NCBI GenBank assembly: GCA_015698045.1
Contig: BLAL01000261.1
Span: 434,001 to 498,000, forward strand
DNA from: Rhizophagus clarus
Taxonomy: Eukaryota > Glomeromycota > Glomeromycetes > Glomerales > Glomeraceae
Reading direction: 5' to 3'
DNA: 64,000 bases
The translations under genes and the position numbers were made by a program. Below, one piece after another: positions 11,841-22,752 of the stretch. Each line of letters starts with the position of its first letter. Position 1 is the first letter of the stretch. The notes under the pieces are model-generated. The model was not told the DNA's origin. It ran no database searches and saw only the letters and a list, made by a program, of their open reading frames with translations.

Positions 11841-12139
11841 TTTTTTTCAAGATCAGATATTTAGATTATCTGATTAGATCAGCAAGTCACATGTGAAACC
11901 TTTATACTGAATAATTTGTTATAGTATTGAATTTATCACTGATGAAAAAACTGCTATATTTTTTTTTTTTATGCATTTATCACTTATTTACCCAAATAAT
12001 CAGATTATAATACCAGTTATATCAGTTCAAAAACTGCATTTATCCCTTTTTTATATCAACTTATGAGATAAACTTATCGTAAATGGTAAGCGATATTACC
12101 TTTTATGTTATAGATAATTAATGCTAGTAGTTTTGTTCA

Positions 12140-12575
12140 GACTTAAGCTACTGTAGCAGAAGGAAATTTTTTTTTTAAAAAAATAAAAAATCATTTTTTT
12201 TTTTAACATTTTTTTTTAAAATAAATAATTATTTTTTTTTTTTTTTTTTTTTAAAAAATAAAATAATCATCTTTTTTTTTAACATTTTTGTTTAAAATAA
12301 AAAAATCATTTTTTTTTAATTCTTTAGTTAACAGCGTTACCTTTAGCTTTAGGATTAAGTGCTGTAACAGGTAATTTTTTTTTTTGCTTTTATTCTTTTT
12401 TCTTTTTCTCTTATTAACTTGTTTTTTTTTTTAAGCACAGCTGTTTTTAATTCCATTTCAGTGGAAATTTAAGATAAGTTTTAATTCTTTTTTTTGTTTT
12501 CTTTTCATTCTTTTCCTTATTTTTTTACTAAACTTTTTGTCTTTTTTAGATGTGTATCATTTGAATGAAAATTTA
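12140..12575 (+). other. T-rich stretch with three exon-like blocks
   Basis: Three blocks sit between poly-T tracts ending in AG and GTAA-type donors: 12327-12371 (after TTCTTTAG, before GTAATTTTT), about 12435-12474 (after TTTTTTAAG, before ATAAG) and 12551-12578 (after CTTTTTTAG, before GTAAGTC). They do not form a continuous protein frame that I recognise. They may be exons of a non-coding transcript or a decayed repeat like arrays A-C. Confidence 0.35.
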
Positions 12576-12579
12576 AGTA

Positions 12580-13375
12580 AGTCTTTTATATCTCTTTCTC
12601 TTGTTATTTTATTTTTCTTTTAAGATGATATTAACTGTTTTCTTTTTCTTTTTTCTATGGGTGGATGTTCTGACTTTTCTTTCATTTTTTTATTTCTCTT
12701 ATTTTCGTGGTTTCTTTATTTTTTTTTTTCATTGTTCCTTTCATTTCTTTTCATGGTTCTTTCATTGATCTTTTGTGGTTCCCTTTGTTATTCCTTTTAT
12801 TGATCTTTTGTTCCTTTTATCATTGTTTCTTTCATTGCCTTTTTGGTTTCTTTCATTGATTTTTGGTTTCTTTTATTGCTTTTTTTTATTTCTTTAATTT
12901 ATCTTTGGTTTCTTTCGTTGCTTTTTCCATTTCTTTCATTGATCATTGATTTCTTTCATTGCTTTTTTTATTTCTCTCATTACTCTTTGGCTTCTTTTGT
13001 TGCTTTTTTTCATTCCCTTTATTAATTTTCATTCCTCCTTTGCTTCCTTTTATTCTCTTTTATTCCCTCCTGTTTTTTTTTCATTCGCTATTTGTTTCTT
13101 TTATTCCTTTTAATTCCATCTTCATTTCTTTTATTTTTTTTTCATTCTCTTTATTCCTTTTCATTTCCTTTTCGTTTGTTTTCTCATTCATTTTTATTCT
13201 TTTTTTATTTTATTCATTCCTTTTCACTATCCTTTATCTTTTTGTTCCTTCTTCATTTTTTTTTGATTATCTTTGCTTCCCTTCATCCCTTTTCATTTAT
13301 CTTTTCTTTCCTTTATTCTTCTGACATCCTTTCTTACTGTATTTTCCATTCTTATATATTGCAGTGCATTTGCAA
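12580..13375. repeat. Degenerate polypyrimidine tract (TTTC/CATT repeats)
   Basis: Almost 800 bases are nearly free of G and consist of variations on TTTCTTTCATTG and TTTTATTCC. The Phe/Leu/Ser-rich frames it yields on the plus strand are compositional and not genes. The purine/pyrimidine strand asymmetry is striking. Confidence 0.8.
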
Positions 13376-14425
13376 TTAGTACAGAACTATAGCATTAATA
13401 TTACAGTTAAAATTGTGCAATTGTGGATCAATTTTTTTATAAAATCATATATACATTGTGGTGTAATTTTTTTTTTTTTTTGATTAAAATATAGTTTCTT
13501 TCATACAATTTTTTTTTATAATAATATTAATTATTATTCAACAAATTATTAAATGTGAAATTGTCTTTGTAATTATAGATTTTATAGATTGTAACATTAA
13601 AGTTTTTTTCTTTTTTGTTTGACTAAATATCATTACTATTATATTACCAGTTACGGTATATTAAATCTAGCCAAAATTATGTTAAATCTAGCCAAAATTA
13701 TATTAATTCTGGCCAAAATTAAAATCGTCCTAAATTGCATTTTTTGGATTATTATATTGCATATCTTTAACTTTTATGATATATTGTATAACAAAATTTA
13801 ATATATTTGGATGATGAAACAAATCTGCTGATATGCAGAATAATATTACAATTAATTAAAGTCAGTACTTTCAAATATCAATTAAGATGCAATTTCCTTT
13901 CAATAATTAATTATTTTATTTAATAAATATTATTTCATCCTAAACGAACAATAGGCTAACTTAAAGTTACTTTTAAAAATAATTTTTATTAAATTTTATT
14001 TAAACAGAGTTTCCCTTTATTTATTAAAATAATACTCTTGATCAAATCGATTATTGAAACTAAGTCAAAAATCAACTCTTTTTATACAAAATATTATTTT
14101 CTCTAAATTATAATTCTATAAAATCCTATAAAGTTCTACAAAATATTTTTCCATTAAATTCCATTTTTCTTCTTTCCTAAAATAGTTGTTCATTCCCTTT
14201 AAGATTATATTATTTAGAAAGATTCAGAATGTTAAAGATATTTCATTTCATTCCTACTTACTACTATATATCACAGACCACAGTACTCCCCTATATATAG
14301 TATTTCCTTCAAAAAATTTGCTAGAATTTTAAAGTATCTAGGTACTTTACATAAAGAATTGCAATTTAAAGCTTAAAATTTTGTAAATTACCTGAAATAT
14401 AATACTAGATTTATATATAATATAT
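13376..14425. other. AT-rich intergenic with a 20-bp triplet repeat
   Basis: About 13660-13725 carries three degenerate copies of TTAAATCTAGCCAAAATTAT. Similar GGCCAAAATT motifs recur at 57.8-58.6 kb. No gene was recognised. Confidence 0.4.
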
Positions 14426-14429
14426 ATTT

Positions 14430-14725
14430 CAGGTATATAAAATGCCAGAACAATCAGTTTCAGCATTTTTTTTTTACTTTTATATAAAAAATGGCAAAAC
14501 AGTTAGTTTCAGTATTTTTTTTTTATTTTACATATAAAAAATGCCAAAATAGTCAGTTTCAGCATTTTTTTTTTATTTTACATATAAAAAATGCCAGAAT
14601 GATTATTCTGGTATTTTTTTTTTTACATTTTTATATATTATATAAAATGCAAAAATAATCAGTTTTAGCATTTTTTTACTTTATATATAAAAACGCTAGA
14701 ACAGTCAATTTTGGCATTTTTTTTG
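14430..14725. repeat. Tandem array of six units of about 50-60 bp
   Basis: Each unit contains ATATAAAAAATGCCAGAA, CAGTTTCAGCATT and a run of T. The core AATGC...GCATT is an inverted repeat, so every unit can fold into a small hairpin. The array is bracketed by related TATAGTATT / TCTAGGTA sequences (14290-14345 and 14750-14790). Confidence 0.7.
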
Positions 14726-15098
14726 CATTTCACCAATCTAATTAAACTTGAGTATTATATATAGCATGTACTCTAGGTATTTTAAAAATCCTGTACCCCC
14801 TATGTATAGTATTCACCTGTATATAGTTGATTATAAGGCTTGGCATTTGCTTAGCATTACATCATTCCCTCCTTTCAACAATTCCTTTGACTAAGTTTTT
14901 ATAAGAAATTATTCTCGCTATATTTCTAATACTATCTTTTCTTAATCTAAAAATAAGTGAAATAAAAATAAAATCTAAACTAAAAATAAACTCTAAAAAT
15001 AACTTGTACTACTATATCATGTGATTTATATTATGTAATCTTTCTATTTACTATATTATTATTTAATTATCTTTGTTACTATGATTTTTACGCTATAG

Positions 15099-16200
15099 CA
15101 CAAATAAAAGGTTTGGAATTAGCTTTACACAGTTTAGATATAACATATAAATGGAAAATTTATATTATAAATATTTTAAGTTATCCAAGTATATTTTCAA
15201 AGATAATAATTTCAAAAATTAGAATTATTATTTATTTATTTATTTTATTTAATTTTAATCTTTTTATTTTAGAAATTTGCATAATAAACATTTTAGTGAT
15301 CAAGTTAAGAGAAAGATGATTTTATTGCTAAAAGCAACAAGTAAAGTAGAATTAGATGAGATTTTTTCAGATATTGAAAAATCTGATGAGAATGCATAAA
15401 AGATATATCACAAAAAATTTGATTTTATATATCTTTTTTTTTTTACTAAAAAAAAAACTAATTTTATTATTTAATTAGATTGGGTTGATTATTATCGAAA
15501 ATCTTATATTCTAGCATCCATAAATTTATCTGTATCATTAATGGATGTTAAAATTTGAAATCAGCATGTAGACAATACTAATGCAGCAGAAGCTGCGCAT
15601 TCGTTGGTTAATAGAATTGGAAAACAGTTAAAACTTTTATCAGCTATTTTACAGTTTGTATTTAATATGTATTATATAAAAAAAATTTTTAATTAATTAA
15701 TTTATATTAAATATTTTTTTTTTAAATTTAGAAGTCAAAAATTAGATAAACGTTATTTAAAAATAATTGAAATTCATGATTATTCTGCCATGTCTTATAC
15801 AAAACAAGATAAAAGTCAAGTTAAAAAGCAATTACTTGCAATAAATCAAAAAGGTAAATTTTTGATTTAAAATTTAATATCTAAATTAAAAAACTAATTT
15901 ACAGAAAAATGAAATCAAAAAATTAATGAAAATAAAAATTCATTAAAAAGAAAATCATATAGCTAATCCAATTCATCTAAAATTCAATCTATGAATGAAA
16001 ATGATTATAAATTTGAAAATAATAATTTATGATCAAAAAAGGTTGATACTGAAGAGAGACATTTGCATTTAGAATTTGAAATAGAAGAGCGAAAAATGAA
16101 TTTAAAAGAACAGGATATAGCTTTAAAAAAAGCAGCTGCTGAGATAGAGGCTATTGAAATTGCTAATGAAAAAGTAAAATTAGCTTTAAAAATCAATTAA
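15099..16200 (+). pseudogene. Mutator-like (MULE) transposase gene, C-terminal half
   Basis: The segment begins after a splice acceptor (CGCTATAG, ends 15098) with AQIKGLELALHSLDITYKW, the region after the second catalytic motif in MULE proteins. Further exon pieces: LHNKHFSDQVKRKMILL (from about 15270), WVDYYRKSYILASINLSVS (from about 15482), NTNAAEAAHSLVNRIGKQ, SQKLDKRYLKIIEIHDYS (from 15731), and a Glu/Lys-rich coiled coil ending at TAA 16198-16200. Introns are short (about 60-75 nt) and AT-rich. At least three in-frame stops are present; two replace Trp of the recalled family sequence (TGG to TGA). It continues the same protein as the fragment at 7515-8480, on the same strand. The middle part with the second Asp is missing. 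Confidence 0.75.
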
Positions 16201-16585
16201 GATGACATTAATTTAAATAAATGTTGATATAAATTTTCATTTAGTTAATAATTTTCAATAAATAATGATGGTTTTATTATAATATGATACTGATACGATA
16301 ATTATCAATCAAACAATTTTACTTTTTAATAAAGAGACTGGCATTTTTTATAAATTCTTATATTTTTTTTTATTAAAAAAGGAGTGCCAATACTTATTAA
16401 AAAATTCAGTTTTTTTTATTTCAAATAAATGATAAATAATCAGTGTTTTAAGTTTAATGGATTTTAATATTTTATTGTTTAGATTATATTAATTGTATTA
16501 ACTTATGCATAAATAAATAATAGAAAAAATTTTTATTGGATACGTAAAGTTTATTGGGTGATCTAATAGCAATTTCATAGGTTCA
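16201..16585. other. AT-rich intergenic, no gene seen
   Basis: Follows the stop of the MULE C-terminal fragment. Nothing beyond poly-A/T and short direct repeats was recognised. Confidence 0.4.
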
Positions 16586-16587
16586 TG

Positions 16588-16995
16588 TATATAAAGTATA
16601 GCAGTATAGCTGGTATGATATTAAAAAATTTCTATACTTAGAATATAGGTAATTTGCAACTATATGGTATAAAAAAAAACTATACAGTATAGAAAAAAAT
16701 CCATGCAGTATAGATTATCACAAACTATACTATACAATGTCAGAGATCATATCATACTCAATATTGTTTAACTGTTTAAAGGATTGTCAGGATTTTATTT
16801 GTCAATATTTTGACCTACACCCCTTTAAATAATATTGAGTATAATATAACTTCTGATGTTGTATAGTATAAACTGTATAATTAATGAAAATCCATACAGT
16901 ATAAGTTTTTTTCTATATAGTATAGTTGCAAATTAACTATATTCTGAGTATAGAAATTTTTTAATATTGTATTGGCTATATTGCTATACTTTTTA
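16588..16995. mobile_element. Palindromic MITE with about 190-bp inverted arms
   Basis: The left arm (from AAGTATAGCAGTATAGC, 16594) and the complement of the right arm (ending GCTATATTGCTATACTT, 16991) match over nearly their full length with scattered differences. They meet near 16790 (AATATTGTTTAACTG / TAAATAATATTGAG). Each arm repeats TATAGTATAG-like motifs. It has no coding capacity. The exact ends and target duplication are not resolved. Confidence 0.75.
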
Positions 16996-17249
16996 GTATA
17001 TATTTCCATTTTACAGAAAATCCACTTCAATCACTTGTTTTAAAAGTATGTGGCAATATATGATTCATTAAACTTGTACAAATAAATCTGATAGGGATAT
17101 TACATTGCTCATGTGATATGGCCGATGATAGTGATCTGTTATTGCCTCTACAAGATTCTAATGATAATGATAGGATAAGGCCATGACTTCTTCAATCCTG
17201 AATAAATTGATCCCTTTGGAAACATCTGTGCAAAAAAAGTTCTAGTAAT

Positions 17250-17740
17250 TTAGCCAAAAAATCAACTAACAAGAGAGTCAAAATGACTGGAAGAAAGTAT
17301 CAGGTATGCTAAAAAGACTTATTGAAGAATTGTCTTCTGAAACATCTCAGGATCCAGAGACTGTAGAAGAAAGAATTGGAACCTCTTTGATCTGTACAAA
17401 GCAATTGACAATACGGAAGGACAGGAGGAGATTGCAAAACGTGATGTCATTAAATCATATTATAATTTTGGAAAAGCGCTTAATGATCAATTTAACTACT
17501 AATCCCAAGCGTGTAGCTTAGGCAGACACTGGTTAATAAAGAAGTTTGAAAACAGCTTTCTAATTCTGTTAGTGAAGATGCACTTAGGAAGATAAAGGAA
17601 AGAGCTACAAATATTTTTGATCTATTCAGTGAAATTGGTGAAGATAAGATTTATTGGATTAAATCTTTTAATATCAAAACTAAGGAAGGAAGCTATACTG
17701 CGTTAATAATTTACTGCGCCACGCACGTGACATTGACCTT
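17250..17740 (+). pseudogene. Fragment of a multicopy Rhizophagus-type gene of unknown function
   Basis: The pieces read LIEELSSETSQDPETVEER, then in another frame NLFDLYKAIDNTEGQEEIAK and DVIKSYYNFGKALNDQF, then QLSNSVSEDALRKIKERA, NIFDLFSEIGEDKIYWIKSF. I recall this string of blocks (YYNFGKALE..., DALRKRTERARKIYDLFSEIGEDKI) as a repeated, lineage-specific gene family in Rhizophagus; its role is unknown. Frameshifts and stops break it into at least three frames. The predicted protein would be soluble and helix-rich. It lies between a palindromic MITE and the secreted-protein gene. Confidence 0.55.
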
Positions 17741-18294
17741 GCCCTTTCTACAAAAATATAATAAAGATCATATTTCGAATCTTTAAATGTGTGTTTTATG
17801 GTATTACAATAAAATATTTTTGAACCAATTTTCCCAATATTATCAATCTATTTTTTTTTACTTTTAACGAGTGACTATTGTAATGTTTAGTGCGTATTTT
17901 TTACAATTTTATAAGTTTCATATACGTAAAATTATCCTCTTAAGTTAAAGATAGAGAGATTAATAACAAAAAAATCGTAAGTTTCATATTTGTTATTTCT
18001 GCATCAAAATTTCTATGTCCACGCATTCCTAAATCGATTGTTCGTTGAAGAAAAAAATTAACATAATAGACAATTATAAAATTACAAAATCAATTTTATC
18101 ATTCATGTGACAAATTACATCTTTTCAACGTAACTTTATTAATTAAATGCAATCTAATATTAAGCGCTAAATATTAAGTAACGTGAAATTGTATGCCTTA
18201 TGAAAAAAGCCTAAAAAACATTCAAAAATAGGTTTAAAAAAATTCTAAAAAAAATGTCCTCAATTTAAACCCGTTTAGGATGTTTCTATGGAGA
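17741..18294. other. 3' intergenic of the secreted-protein gene, no gene seen
   Basis: AT-rich sequence downstream of the minus-strand gene at 18295. A poly-T rich stretch on the minus strand near 18230-18260 may contribute to 3' end formation. No other feature was recognised. Confidence 0.4.
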
Positions 18295-19329
18295 TTAGTT
18301 ATTAGTATTTGCAACGCATTTATTAGCATCATTACCAGAATTAGCACATTGTAAGCTGCAGCAATCTGAATTTTTTGTACAAGCTCTACCATTTTTAAAA
18401 CATGTGTCGCAATTGGGAATTATTGTAGTAGTTATAGTTTGAGTTTGAGTTTGCGTGATGGTGTCTGTTTGAGTTTGAGTTTGCGTGATGGTGTCTGTTT
18501 GAGTTTGAGTTTGCGTGATGGTGTCTGTTTCAGTTTGAGTTTGAGTATGAGTTTGAGTAATGGTGTCTGTTTGAGTTTGAGTTTGAGTTTGCGTGATGGT
18601 GTCTGTTTCAGTTTGAGTTTGAGTATGAGTTTGAGTAATGGTGTCTGTTTGAGTTTGAGTTTGAGTTTGAGTTTGAGTAATGGTTTCTGTTGCGCCAGGT
18701 TCAGTAATAGTTTCTGTTGCGCCAGGTTCAGTAATGGTTTCTGTTGCGCCAGGTTCAGTAATAGTTTCTGTTGCGCCAGGTTCAGTAATGGTTTCTGTTG
18801 CGCCAGGTTCAGTAATAGTTTCTGTTGCGCCAGGTTCAGTAATAGTTTCTGTTGCGCCAGGTTCAGTAATGGTGATAGTTTTGGCACAGTCAGTAATGGT
18901 TTTTGTTGCACCAGGTTCGGTAATGGTTTCTGTTGAGCCAGGTTCAGTAATGGTGATAGTTTCGGCACAGTCAGTAATGGTTTTTGTTGCACCAGGTTCG
19001 GTAATGGTTTTTGTTGAGCCAGGTTCAGTGATGGTTTCTGTTGCGCCAGGTTCAGTAATGGTTTTGGTCTTGGTCTTGGTGCATCTAGTCTTAGTCTTGG
19101 TCTCGATCTCGGTACATGTCTTAGTCTTGGTCTCGGTCTCGGTCTCGGTCTCGGTCTTGGTCTTGGTGCATCTAGTCTTGGTCTTAGTTACGGTAGGAGT
19201 ATAATAGCATTGATCTCTGGTAATAGTTACGGTATGACGGCACTTTCGGTGATTATAGTGTGCTTCAACAACATTCAATGCTAAAAAGCAAAGGAAGACA
19301 GAAAAAAGAAAGAATGTAGGGAAATACAT
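18295..19329 (-). CDS. Secreted repeat protein with cysteine-knot-like C-terminus (344 aa)
   Basis: The frame is intact and single-exon. Residues 1-23 form a signal peptide (hydrophobic FFLFSVFLCFLALNVVEA, cleavage probably after VEA). A short Cys/His-containing stretch follows (RKCRHTVTITRDQCYY), then a long low-complexity region: KTKT/ETETET dipeptides, about a dozen TITEPGA/S heptad-like repeats with two TITDCA breaks, then QTQTQTD-type repeats. Residues about 305-340 hold a compact Cys cluster, C-x2-C-x6-C-x5-CC-x3-C-x9-C, whose last six Cys match an inhibitor-cystine-knot spacing. The Thr-rich centre is probably O-glycosylated, so a cell-wall or secreted surface protein is likely. Effector or toxin-like activity cannot be concluded from spacing alone. 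I do not recognise an ortholog. Opposite-strand frames over the repeats are shadows. Confidence 0.9.
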   Translation of the reverse strand: MYFPTFFLFSVFLCFLALNVVEAHYNHRKCRHTVTITRDQCYYTPTVTKTKTRCTKTKTETETETETKTKTCTEIETKTKTRCTKTKTKTITEPGATETITEPGSTKTITEPGATKTITDCAETITITEPGSTETITEPGATKTITDCAKTITITEPGATETITEPGATETITEPGATETITEPGATETITEPGATETITEPGATETITEPGATETITQTQTQTQTQTDTITQTHTQTQTETDTITQTQTQTQTDTITQTHTQTQTETDTITQTQTQTDTITQTQTQTDTITQTQTQTITTTIIPNCDTCFKNGRACTKNSDCCSLQCANSGNDANKCVANTNN

Positions 19330-19600
19330 CTTGCGATTTATTTATGTTGAGGATATATTAGGGATATTAAGGAATATTAAAAGGAATTAAGGATATTAAC
19401 GGATATTAAGCGATAATAAGGAAGTCTTCTCCACTTATATAAAAATTTTTTTAAAATGCGGTAGTGTAAAAATATTTATAAACAAACGCTACTACGACTA
19501 CATGGACGAGCTGATTGGCTATTTTTGGTATATTACAAATAAACAAACGTAACTACGATTTATATGGACGAGCTGTATTGGTCCTCTTTTTGGTATGTAC
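19330..19600 (-). promoter_or_regulatory. Promoter region of the secreted-protein gene, with a 61-bp duplication
   Basis: On the minus strand a TATATAAG box lies at about 19434-19441, some 105 bp upstream of the ATG. The presumed 5' leader contains repeated GGATATTA motifs. Further upstream two copies of a block starting AACAAACG and containing TGGACGAGCTG are arranged head to tail with a 61-bp period (19481 and 19542). Such duplications often carry activator sites; this is inference. Confidence 0.5.
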
Positions 19601-20104
19601 ATTAATTACAATACGGAATCGCGTGTGCATAACCATATGGCCGCAAAACAATGAAATTTTTTGTTTATTTCAAGTTTATTTTCGTCTCACAACAAAATAA
19701 ATGGTTAGTTTGTGTGATACAACGGCAAGAACGAATCAGCGTCGATTGTGGGCGTATGAGCGGGCGTACAGACATTTGTGTAGTTCATAATAATCCTTCG
19801 TTACACTCCGGACTAATTTATTTTTTCCCGAACCAATTTGAGAAAAATGTGAAGGACCTCGTAAATAAATAATAATATCAAAACCATTTGTTATAAAAGA
19901 CTGAGAACTTTGCAATAGTGCAAGCTTGAATATGTGTAATTCGACGCTAACAATAGACGATAATTTTGTGATCCCATATCGATTTAGCGAGTATATAGTA
20001 AACTAGTACGGTACGGGTAATACAAATTCGGTCAGACGCTTAAAAAAAAAATTTCAATCTAGCTGTGTACAATTTTGTGTCTATTCTACAATTACTAATA
20101 TACA
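19601..20104. other. Intergenic, less AT-rich, no confirmed gene
   Basis: Two overlapping short frames (19515-19700 and 19651-19872) have no recognisable domain. Base composition is more balanced than in the surrounding repeats, so this may be unique host sequence upstream of the secreted-protein gene. Confidence 0.4.
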
Positions 20105-20331
20105 ATGCTCAATTTAGAAGATATAAATAACGAGGTTCTGGTTAAAAATCTGGGAAAAATATCTACAAATTCAATTAATAAAGAAAACGAAGTTATATGC
20201 TAAATATTAAACTTGAAGAAAGAAAATTAGCATTATTAGAAATAAAGCTTAAAAAAGAAGTGGCAGAAGCAGAAGCAATTATTGAATTACAAAATCGGCA
20301 GCTAAAAATAAGCATGGGTTTAACTTTGTAA
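20105..20331 (+). pseudogene. Small coiled-coil C-terminal gene remnant
   Basis: A short frame from ATG 20105 ends at TAA near 20203. An overlapping frame from ATG 20197 encodes about 44 residues, EERKLALLEIKLKKEVAEAEA and ELQNRQLKISMGLTL, ending TAA about 20331. The Glu/Lys/Leu heptad pattern resembles C-termini of multicopy SANT-type or transposon-associated proteins of this genome. No upstream domain is found, so it is treated as a remnant. Confidence 0.35.
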
Positions 20332-21480
20332 TTTTTATATTCTTTGTAGCTTACAATTGTTAAGCAAAATATGTTTACATGTTAAAAATAATCCGTAAAA
20401 AATAATATAATATATAAAAAAAAAATAATGTATAAAAAAGAATAGTGTATAAAAAAAATAATGTATAAAAAAGAATAATGTATAAAAAAAAATAATGTAT
20501 GAAAAGTTTTAAAATATTCAAAATATTCAGACGTACTAGTAAGAAAATTCTCAAATTAATCAGCAAGTTTTTAATGAAAAAGTAAGTCTTTATTATTTTA
20601 AATAATTTATCCTTTTATTAACTTTTATTTATTATTTGATAGAAATTTAATGTAATCAAATCTCATGATCTTAAAACTCGTGAAATTACAAAAAATATTA
20701 TGATTGACATTATAGATCCTATGTATAGTTATTGTATTGTTAAAAGTCAATCAAATTCGTCCAAAGTATATAAAGTGTATTTATTGCGGTTTTCAAAAAA
20801 ATTGATCTGCATAAAATTTCCAATAAGCTAGTGCCAAAAAATTTTTTTAATACACAAAAATTATTCACATTAAAAACAGAACCTAAAGACTTTATAGAGT
20901 AAGTTTTATAAGTACTTTCATATATTTTGTTATATTCTTATTCCACTTTATTTCTGTGATCACACTTTAGATCACAAAGCGATCACAGTTCATTATACAA
21001 AAGTAGCAATAAGTAGACTACATTTTTTTTCTTTTTGATGTGTAATTTTTTTTTATTCACATTAAAAGTAGAACTTAAGAAACTTAGAAAATAAGTTTAT
21101 GTGTTAACTTAATAAGGCTAATTACATTCTTATCCACTCTAATGATGTGATTACACTACTTTACAACTATACTCTTCTATATTTTTGTAATTATTCTATA
21201 CAATCTTTATTAATTTTAGTTTTTATTTCAATTTAGGTGTTTCTTAATACAGATTATATGTCTTGAACAAATAATTTCTTATATAAATTTTTGTATATTT
21301 AAAAAAATAAATTTATTAGATATTTTTCAATAAATTATATGGTCACATGATTGAGTTTCCATTGGTTCTGTGATCACTTGTGTATATATGTGTATTTTTA
21401 TGCAGGTCTTTTTTTTTGAAAATCACAATAAGTGGATCTTATTATAACTGTTAAGACCAGTCATCTATTTTGTGCAAGCA
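20332..21480. other. AT-rich intergenic, no gene seen
   Basis: Contains a degenerate repeat of AATGTATAAAAAA (20395-20500). Scattered coding-like shreds occur near 20640-20900, but no domain was recognised. Confidence 0.35.
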
Positions 21481-22090
21481 TATTTGCATAGCAACTGGTG
21501 TTCTTGGGGTTAGAAATATGGAATCTATTATTAGATTCCAAAAAAATAGTATTTTATCAAAATAACAATATAATACAAGATCAATATACCTTAAATTCAA
21601 ATGTTACTAATCAGTTATTAATTGAAGTCAAAGTCAGGATCCATTTAATTCAAGCACTAATCCCAATCAACTTTTGTGTGAAGAACTGAAAGATCTAAAA
21701 ACCATTATACAAAGAATACAAAATTTATCAAATACAGCCAGTGGAATTGAAATGAAAAAGAAAGCAAAATTTCAAATGAAAAAAGTAAGAAAATTTTATT
21801 TCATTTTTTATAATTACTTGAATGTATTATTAATAAAATTATTGTTAAAAGTTTTTAGATCATAATAAACTAAAAATTACACTACACTTATTTATAAAAT
21901 CTTATAGAACAAATAAAATCCAAGAAAACAAGGAAAATTCTTTCTGGATACTAAATAAAATTTGTAAAAAAAGACCTACAAATGTTTTGGGAAAAAATAA
22001 GTTAAGTATTAAAAGAAAAGATGATGATGATATTATTGAAAATACATTTAAAGAAAGATAATTGTCTGAAGCACTTATACTTTTACGTAA
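21481..22090 (+). pseudogene. Unrecognised gene remnant
   Basis: Frames at 21498-21689 and 21674-21790 overlap by a shift and read NPNQLLCEELKDLKTIIQRI and QNLSNTASGIEMKKKAKF, a helical coiled-coil-like piece. A further shred with Lys/Asp-rich content lies at 21920-22060. I do not recognise the family; multiple frame changes suggest a decayed gene. Confidence 0.3.
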
Positions 22091-22444
22091 AAGCAATGCA
22101 ATATCATTCTGTATTATAGCCTGATCGATGAATGAAATTTCATGTTACATGTATACAAAAATAACTTAATCAGCAAATGAAATTTTGTGTTGCATATTAT
22201 TAAATATTCATATTCTAGCTTCAGATATTTAATAGTTCCTGTTACCTAGTATTTAATAATTTGCACAGTAGAGAATATTATATTAGTCAGTTTAACCACT
22301 GGTCAAAATCAATTCTATCAGGTACATATCAGGAACTTATATATCAGCAACTAATCAGATAAATATTAGGTATTTTTACATATCAGGTATCTAATTTATT
22401 ACACTTCAAAATATACCTAATTACCAAGATTCTGATATTTAAAC

Positions 22445-22744
22445 AGGACCTCAAACTAATATATAAATAGGTCAGGGGTTGAGTTTGCTTATTGATCATA
22501 TAAAATTTTTAAAAAGTTGCTTATTTTAGGGGTATTTTTAAAAATTTCTTATTCAACATACCCCTGTATTTAAAAGATCTACTGATTGGATTTTAATAAA
22601 ATTTATATCATTGGATTCATTTTAATGAGACAAATCTAATGATATAAATTTTATTTTGATAGCATTAATATTAACCAAGATATCCTAAATTGAAAATTTT
22701 ACTATACATCATATCTGACTTAAATGAGAGATGTTCGGGATCCT
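22445..22744. mobile_element. hAT-type MITE, copy 3 (300 bp)
   Basis: Same family and orientation as copy 1, with ends AGGACCTC and GGGATCCT. The flanking 8-mers ATTTAAAC (22437-22444) and ATCTAAAC (22745-22752) match at 7 of 8 positions, i.e. a slightly decayed target duplication. Confidence 0.85.
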
Positions 22745-22752
22745 ATCTAAAC

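Noticed and set aside
12843-13379. Three overlapping Phe/Leu/Ser-rich frames that could look like membrane proteins
   Set aside because: They are translations of a degenerate polypyrimidine repeat in all frames; no ordered helices or conserved residues.
18432-19204. Long frames on both strands over the secreted-protein gene
   Set aside because: Shadows created by the short-period repeats of the real minus-strand gene; they lack a signal peptide and the Cys cluster.
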